NCBI GenBank assembly: GCA_032560695.1 | Contig: JAWGHR010000020.1 | Span: 1 to 8,573, forward strand | Reading direction: 5' to 3' | DNA: 8,573 bases | Source of the DNA: Peptoniphilus_A harei_B | Lineage (GTDB): Bacteria; Bacillota; Clostridia; Tissierellales; Peptoniphilaceae | Shown here: positions 4,913 to 8,573 of the stretch, one piece after another | How the letters are laid out: each line of letters begins with the position of its first letter | Position numbering within the stretch: the stretch's first letter is position 1 | Position numbers and translations under genes: made by a program | The notes under the pieces: model-generated | What the model was told of the DNA's origin: nothing | The model's input: the letters and a program-made list of their open reading frames with translations, nothing else | Databases searched by the model: none

Positions 4913-5547
4913 TGTCCAGAAAGTGTGAGCAAAAATTGACAATTTACGGTTATTCAAGAGTCAGTACAAGCAGCCAAGATTACAAAACACAAATTGAGAA
5001 ATTAGAACAAGCGGGTGCTGAAAAGATTTACAGTGAAAAATATACAGGAACCAAAAAAGATGGAAGAAAAGAATTAGAAGAGCTACTTTCAATAGTAGAA
5101 AAAGAGGATGTAGTTTTAGTAACGAAAATTGATCGGTTAGCAAGAAGTATTGTAGATTTAAATTCTATCATTTCTACTTTTAACAAATCAGGAGTGACAA
5201 TAACCTTCATAGATAATTCGTTGACTTTCGAACCTTATAAAAATGATTCGATGCAAACTCTGATGATGAACATGTTAGGAAGCTTTGCGCAATTTGAGCG
5301 AGATCTGATTGTTACACGAACTCAAGAAGGTAAGCAATGGCAGCGTGCAAACAAAAAAGACTATAAGGAAGGCCGTCCGAAAAGAATTTTAAATGATCGG
5401 TACAAGCATGCACTAGAACTGATGAAGACAAACAGCATGAAAGAGGTTGTAAAGAAAACTAATCTTTCTTTATCTACATTAAAAAGAATAAAGAAACAAG
5501 CAAAGGAAGAAGGAATATACAATAATGAAGAAAAAAAGACAGTTTAG
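4912..5547 (+). CDS. Serine recombinase (resolvase/invertase, Pin-like)
   Basis: The 211-residue length is typical of small serine resolvases. Numbering from ATG 4912, Y-G-Y-S-R-V-S-T carries the catalytic serine (S18) and an active-site arginine (R16). T-K-I-D-R-L-A-R-S holds the next conserved arginines. G-S-F-A-Q-F-E-R-D-L-I begins the long dimerisation helix. G-R-P-K leads into a C-terminal helix-turn-helix ending in S-L-S-T-L-K-R-I that would read the half-sites. All key residues are present, so it should be active. The start is uncertain: ATG 4912 (AGGTG 10 nt upstream), or TTG 4936 giving M-T-I-Y-G-Y, the more usual N-terminus. The in-frame TTG at 4858 is upstream of the predicted transcript start and is rejected. 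It probably resolves plasmid multimers or transposon cointegrates. The next gene overlaps its last 23 bases. Confidence 0.88.
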   Translation: MSRKCEQKLTIYGYSRVSTSSQDYKTQIEKLEQAGAEKIYSEKYTGTKKDGRKELEELLSIVEKEDVVLVTKIDRLARSIVDLNSIISTFNKSGVTITFIDNSLTFEPYKNDSMQTLMMNMLGSFAQFERDLIVTRTQEGKQWQRANKKDYKEGRPKRILNDRYKHALELMKTNSMKEVVKKTNLSLSTLKRIKKQAKEEGIYNNEEKKTV

Positions 5548-6679
5548 TAAATGCAAATGGGTGAGGTATGCATTTATTTTAGTTTTTGTTCTATTAATAT
5601 TAGTCGGTATTCCAGCTTTGTATAATCACAAAATTTTAACGGAAAATCCTAGTAATCCCAGTTATGACGGGTGGCTAGGATTTTGGGGAGGTTATTTAGG
5701 ATCAATACTCAGTGGGGCTATAGCTTTGTTGGTTGTAAGACTACAAATAGTAGAGGAAAAAAATCGTCACAGAGAAGAAAAGAATGATAGTACATTTTAT
5801 TATTTATACTCTATGCTAGACAATAGGAAGTCTGATCTTATGAAAGATAATTCTTTTGAAAAACTTAAAGAAGAAATCTTTAGCCAACTCGATTATCAGT
5901 TAAAAGAAAAAGCAGTTAATTATATTAATAACAAAAAAAATGTAACCATAGTAAAAGAATTCAGAGATAAATTATTCGATAGTTTAAATAAAGAAAAAAA
6001 TGAATTGCTTAAAAGTGTATCTGATTCAGGGATCAGATATCAGCTTGAGAATTATTCCAAAAATGGGTTTATAAATACTACTGATTGGGAAACCAAATAT
6101 CTTTCGTGTTATATTGATCTCGAATCTATTGTAAATAAGATTGAAATTATAGAAAAAGCAAGTAAGTATATTAATAATAGTAAACGGGTCAATATTAAAT
6201 CTGTAGAAAATGTTATTGAATGTTATGAGGAAATGAGTGAATTAAGTAAGATTGATGACGGAGACTCAAAATACAAAAGCATTTTACAAGTACTGAAAGA
6301 TGTTAAGGAAAAAAATATCAGTATTTTAGACGATAAACAAAGAAAGGCAGCTATAGAAGAAGCATTTATATGTATGACTAATTCTGTCGGTCAATATTTT
6401 AAGATAATATCAACGATTATCCAGTTTTTTAAAACTAATGATATTAAGAAAGAAAAGGAACTTTTTTACATTAATAGTTTAAGCGCAGACATGTTTATTA
6501 TTGAAGAGATCCTTCTTTTCTATTATATTGAATATACTTCTGATGGATTTAACAGTAAAAGCAAACTTCAAAATTCAGGAATATTTAAGGAATTGAAATT
6601 TATAGGAAATGAAAAAAAACCAGATAGTCTAAGCTTATTTTTTGAAAAGGATACAGAAAATTTAAGTTTTTATAATTAA
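5525..6679 (+). CDS. Membrane protein resembling putative phage abortive infection protein (AbiC-like)
   Basis: The 384-residue product begins with a basic head and two membrane segments (about 13-33 and 50-73). The second is W-L-G-F-W-G-G-Y-L-G-S, a Gly-rich F-W-G-G-Y-L-G motif as I recall it in the putative phage abortive infection family (PF16872, AbiC-like). A charged helical region follows, with F-Y-Y-L-Y-S-M-L soon after the membrane part. Near residues 288-337 comes a block with Y-F-K-I-I-S-T-I-I-Q-F-F and a hydrophobic helix E-I-L-L-F-Y-Y, as in the family's C-terminal part. Such proteins stop phage growth by harming the infected cell; the mechanism is not established. The family call rests on recognition, not a search. 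ATG lies within the recombinase gene (23-nt overlap), suggesting shared mRNA or recent joining. Very AT-rich. Confidence 0.7.
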   Translation: MKKKRQFSKCKWVRYAFILVFVLLILVGIPALYNHKILTENPSNPSYDGWLGFWGGYLGSILSGAIALLVVRLQIVEEKNRHREEKNDSTFYYLYSMLDNRKSDLMKDNSFEKLKEEIFSQLDYQLKEKAVNYINNKKNVTIVKEFRDKLFDSLNKEKNELLKSVSDSGIRYQLENYSKNGFINTTDWETKYLSCYIDLESIVNKIEIIEKASKYINNSKRVNIKSVENVIECYEEMSELSKIDDGDSKYKSILQVLKDVKEKNISILDDKQRKAAIEEAFICMTNSVGQYFKIISTIIQFFKTNDIKKEKELFYINSLSADMFIIEEILLFYYIEYTSDGFNSKSKLQNSGIFKELKFIGNEKKPDSLSLFFEKDTENLSFYN

Positions 6680-6723
6680 GTAAAATATAGTATTCTTGAT
6701 AGTTTTGGCGGGGGTAAATTAAT

Positions 6724-7062
6724 TTGAAAAATAAAGAAATACTCAATAGATTGTTGTACTTGACTGCTGACGAAGAATGGATGAATCGGCCAGATATTGT
6801 AGCAAGTGTCCAAAAAATTGGGAAGGAAATTGCTTGTAAAGAGCGTTCTCGTCGCAATTTTTCTAACACAAAAGGCGTAAAAGTAACTGATTATGCAGAT
6901 AATGTCCGACTTTATTCGTCTGTAACTGAATGTATGAAGCATGAAAAGTTATGCAGATCTTCTATTACTGGTCACATAAAAAGAAAATCTCAAGCCAAAG
7001 ATGGAAGAAGATTTTTTGTAATAGAAGATGACAATTTGCTTTTTCAAAATGATGATGTGTGA
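6724..7062 (+). CDS. Small protein with a NUMOD1-like helix-turn-helix
   Basis: The product has 112 residues. Its second half, from V-R-L-Y-S-S-V-T-E-C-M to S-S-I-T-G-H-I-K and then G-R-R-F-F-V-I, follows the NUMOD1 pattern: a strand, S-[IV]-x-E helix, S-x-I-x-x-H-[IL] helix, then G-x-x-F/W. NUMOD1 is a DNA-binding module of homing (HNH and GIY-YIG) nucleases. No nuclease motif is present, so it is either a stand-alone DNA-binding protein or a leftover piece of an endonuclease. The N-terminal half (W-M-N-R-P-D-I-V) is unrecognised. The start is TTG 6724 after a GGGGG ribosome site 9 nt upstream; ATG 6781 would remove the first 19 residues. It follows the AbiC-like gene by 44 nt and may be co-transcribed. 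Confidence 0.6.
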   Translation: MKNKEILNRLLYLTADEEWMNRPDIVASVQKIGKEIACKERSRRNFSNTKGVKVTDYADNVRLYSSVTECMKHEKLCRSSITGHIKRKSQAKDGRRFFVIEDDNLLFQNDDV

Positions 7063-7116
7063 GTCAATAATAAGTTTCAAATTGAGATAATCGTACTTTA
7101 GCTAGGAGGTTTTTAC

Positions 7117-7338
7117 GTGGACGAAGAAAAAATTTTTGACAAACGCTGGCAATTAGCTTCAACGGAACAAAGAGCAAGATTTAACAATTTGCTATCCTCC
7201 TACCCTACTATCGACTGGACATTTAAGGAAAAGAAGTACTTACTATGGTTGTCTCAATTAGATATCGATACATTTGAGACATTTGAAGTGATCCTAGATA
7301 AAATTAAACATAGCAATGAAAAAAGAGCGAATCTATAA
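7117..7338 (+). CDS. Small unknown acidic/helical protein
   Basis: The 73-residue product is unrecognised. It is rich in charged and aromatic residues (D-W-T-F-K-E-K-K-Y-L-L-W-L-S) and predicted by eye to be helical, with no membrane segment or cysteine. It starts at GTG 7117 with a perfect AGGAGG 7 nt upstream, which makes translation likely in spite of the small size. It is 54 nt after the NUMOD1-like gene and probably ends the same transcription unit: its stop lies in the loop of the terminator at 7319-7355. Confidence 0.7.
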   Translation: MDEEKIFDKRWQLASTEQRARFNNLLSSYPTIDWTFKEKKYLLWLSQLDIDTFETFEVILDKIKHSNEKRANL

Positions 7339-7355
7339 AAGATCCGCTCTTTTTT
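7319..7355. terminator. Bidirectional terminator between convergent genes
   Basis: Arms 7319-7333 and 7341-7355 pair over 15 positions with one mismatch around the loop TATAAAA. A run on the left and T run on the right let it act both ways. It overlaps the 3' end of the plus-strand small protein and of the minus-strand SRAP remnant. Confidence 0.88.
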
Positions 7356-7863
7356 ATTTTGCTACTTCAGTACGAGTTAGTTCTGGCATATCAGCTGTAA
7401 GATAGTTACGTGCGAAATCCAAATCTGTGATCCAATCTTTTATATGATCTCTTTGAATAATAAGCGGCATACGATCATGTATTGGGGATACTGACTCGTT
7501 AGGTTTTGTCGTCATAATGATCGATTCCGTTTCAAAACCCGCACCTGTTTTATGCACACGATAAAATCCTCCCAAATAAAAAACGTCATTATCCCCTGCA
7601 GTAAACAATAGTTTTCGTTTTTCGGAATCCCACTCATAGAATCCAGAAACTGGTATGACGCAGCGAGTTTCTCTGAAGGCTTTAGAAAAAGTCTTCTTTT
7701 CTTCTACTGTTTCTGAGCGTGCGTTTATCATCAGTTGACCAGGCTTAAATCCTTGGAATCCCCACTGAGTGATTCCTGGTACTACCCTTGAATCCTGATT
7801 AAGTCCTAGTGTTACTATATAATTAGTTGGAAAAATTTCATTAAAACCAACACGAATAGTGTG
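7354..7863 (-). pseudogene. SRAP (YedK/HMCES-like) protein lacking its N-terminus
   Basis: The open frame gives 169 codons with no start codon before ATG 7731, which lies inside the conserved M-I-N-A-R-S-E-T motif without a ribosome site. Readable family parts are V-G-F-N-E-I-F-P-T-N-Y, G-I-T-Q-W-G-F, M-I-N-A-R-S-E-T, V-S-G-F-Y-E-W (catalytic Glu) and S-P-I-H-D-R-M-P (catalytic His). SRAP proteins begin M-C-G-R, and Cys2, exposed after Met removal, makes the thiazolidine bond to abasic sites in single-stranded DNA. That start and about 30 residues are missing, and a TGA (7866-7864) precedes the remnant. Only about 50 nt separate it from the YolD-like stop, too little for the missing part, so a deletion is likely. 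A product from 7731 would have 125 residues without Cys2 and should be inactive. The reading frame is otherwise intact, suggesting recent loss. Confidence 0.85.
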
Positions 7864-7871
7864 TCAGAGAG

Positions 7872-7925
7872 CTATTCTAAGGCGATTTCAAAGTCAAATG
7901 ATGGATAAGGATCTTCAATCATCAT
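7872..7925 (-). CDS. Tiny ORF coupled to the YolD-like gene, probable truncated gene
   Basis: Its ATG overlaps the end of the YolD-like gene, whose stop lies within ATGATTGA, and AGGA lies 8 nt upstream: a classical coupled start. The product is only M-M-I-E-D-P-Y-P-S-F-D-F-E-I-A-L-E (17 residues; a second ATG follows at once). It reads like a real N-terminus and stops close to where the SRAP remnant begins. I infer that it was the third gene of the operon and lost most of its length in the deletion that removed the SRAP start. It could instead be an intact micropeptide. Confidence 0.35.
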   Translation of the reverse strand: MMIEDPYPSFDFEIALE

Positions 7926-8421
7926 CTGCAAAGTCCTGATAATACTCATTTTTGATTAACTCAATCTCTTTTTCTATTTTACTCGCTTTTTTCTTTTGTT
8001 TGTTGCGAGAAGATTTTCCGTCCTGAAAATAGTCAACTTTGAACCATTTTTCCTCTTTTTTTATAGATATGTGTCGAACGTCTGTCCAATAGATCAGTTG
8101 TTCATTCAATACAAAATAGTCTTCGTATGCTTCACCTAGAAATTGTCCTTCAACAGGATCCAGAAACCGCCCAAATTCGTCTTTAGTGTTTAATTGCAGC
8201 GTTATAGGTTTATGATAAAGGAAAGACTCTGAAAGTATCGTGTCGATCTCCTCACGATTCATTAACTCCAAACCAACAACTTCTTTCGTAGCCCAGGCTT
8301 CATTTTCTAAAACGCCTTTCATCAAATCATCCATGGCGTAAGCCGTTGCCCACTTCAATCCAAATGGCCGGTCTCTGTATTGATTATAGTCCGTAAATGT
8401 TTTCTTAGTACGCTTTACCAT
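7915..8421 (-). CDS. YolD-like protein of the UmuC operon
   Basis: The 168-residue product starts at ATG 8421 (M-V-K-R-T-K-K), 9 nt after AAGGTG, overlapping the polymerase gene by 17 nt. A longer frame from 8499 exists but lies fully inside the polymerase gene and lacks a site of its own. Residues 17-24 (D-R-P-F-G-L-K-W) resemble the YolD N-terminal D-R-x-x-x-K-W motif. About 73-120 (I-T-L-Q-L-N ... G-Q-F-L-G-E ... D-V-R-H-I-S-I) fit the small beta domain PF08863. The C-terminus is a Lys/Glu-rich helix. YolD-like genes commonly accompany UmuC/UvrX Y-family polymerases in Firmicutes, and a UmuD-like partner role has been proposed. Overlapping genes indicate tight operon coupling; LexA control would be set upstream, outside the window. 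Confidence 0.8.
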   Translation of the reverse strand: MVKRTKKTFTDYNQYRDRPFGLKWATAYAMDDLMKGVLENEAWATKEVVGLELMNREEIDTILSESFLYHKPITLQLNTKDEFGRFLDPVEGQFLGEAYEDYFVLNEQLIYWTDVRHISIKKEEKWFKVDYFQDGKSSRNKQKKKASKIEKEIELIKNEYYQDFADDD

Positions 8422-8573
8422 GACTTTCAGCACCTTCAAGTCCAGACATACCACCTGCATGTCCTCCGACAAGACTGCTGCGAGCGATCGCACGTCCACC
8501 TTCCATTATGCTATTTGCATGAACGATCGATTTAAACCCGAATTTTTTGCGTATAGTATCTACCACATAATCG
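8405..8573 (-). CDS. UmuC-like Y-family DNA polymerase, C-terminus only
   Basis: The last 55 residues of a gene that continues beyond the right edge. The tail F-G-F-K-S-I-V-H-A-N-S followed by GGRAIARSSLVGGHAGG matches the C-terminal end of Gram-positive UmuC/UvrX/ImpB-type polymerases (translesion synthesis in the SOS response). The catalytic palm is outside the window, so activity cannot be judged. It overlaps the YolD-like gene, the usual partner, by 17 nt. Plasmid-borne members confer UV resistance in enterococci, and chromosomal ones also exist. Confidence 0.85.
   Translation of the reverse strand, partial: DYVVDTIRKKFGFKSIVHANSIMEGGRAIARSSLVGGHAGGMSGLEGAESHGKAY

Noticed and set aside
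4961..5210. Two overlapping minus-strand ORFs of 60 codons each inside the recombinase
   Set aside because: Antisense to catalytic parts of a well-supported serine recombinase; no ribosome site.
6600..6942. Two minus-strand ORFs (88-89 codons) across the end of the AbiC-like gene and the NUMOD1-like gene
   Set aside because: They span two plus-strand genes and the spacer, with composition typical of AT-rich antisense frames.
8422..8499. Extended start for the YolD-like gene at 8499
   Set aside because: The extra 26 residues lie fully in the polymerase gene in another frame; ATG 8421 has a ribosome site and a usual short overlap.
1..8573. CRISPR array, tRNA, rRNA, or insertion sequence with transposase
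   Set aside because: No regularly spaced repeats, no cloverleaf or ribosomal segments recognised, and no transposase frame or terminal inverted repeats with target duplication seen.

Overview
The window looks like accessory DNA of a low-GC Gram-positive bacterium, most likely Enterococcus or a close relative. The reasons are the strong AGGAGG-type ribosome sites, AT-rich intergenic DNA, a remnant of the 'holin-like' type I toxin family common in enterococci, a BlaI/MecI-type repressor, and the tail of a Gram-positive UmuC-like polymerase followed by a YolD-like gene. It could be plasmid or a chromosomal variable region; no replication or conjugation gene is visible to decide.

Left part (1-1240): the open C-terminal end of an unrecognised protein, then a compact type I toxin-antitoxin locus. 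A plus-strand promoter drives a shortened holin-like toxin. A consensus minus-strand promoter fires an antisense RNA of about 225 nt back across it, ending at a hairpin with a run of seven Ts. A small unknown basic protein (minus strand) and an AT-rich spacer follow.

Middle left (1240-4730): a small zinc-ribbon-like protein; a BlaI/MecI-like winged-helix regulator; decayed gene-tail DNA ending in a strong bidirectional terminator; a lipoprotein on the minus strand; and, divergent from it, a two-gene operon of secreted paralogues sharing a Y-N-T-G-W-G-Y block. The divergent region carries two recognisable promoters and an inverted repeat against one -35. These four genes could form one cell-surface module, but that is inference.

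Middle right (4730-7355): a serine recombinase with a res-like 30-bp palindrome overlapping its own promoter; a two-membrane-segment protein resembling the putative phage abortive infection family (AbiC-like, PF16872) that starts inside the recombinase gene; a small NUMOD1-like protein; and another small unknown protein, closed by a bidirectional terminator.

Right part (7355-8573, all minus strand): the end of an SOS-type operon. It holds the C-terminus of a UmuC-like Y-family polymerase, a YolD-like protein overlapping it, a tiny ORF coupled to YolD by overlapping stop and start codons, and an SRAP (YedK/HMCES-like) gene that has lost its N-terminus and catalytic Cys2. A deletion seems to have fused the tiny ORF region to the SRAP remnant.

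The picture is a hotspot where a recombinase, a probable anti-phage gene, secreted proteins of unknown role and a toxin-antitoxin relic have collected beside a damaged DNA-repair operon.
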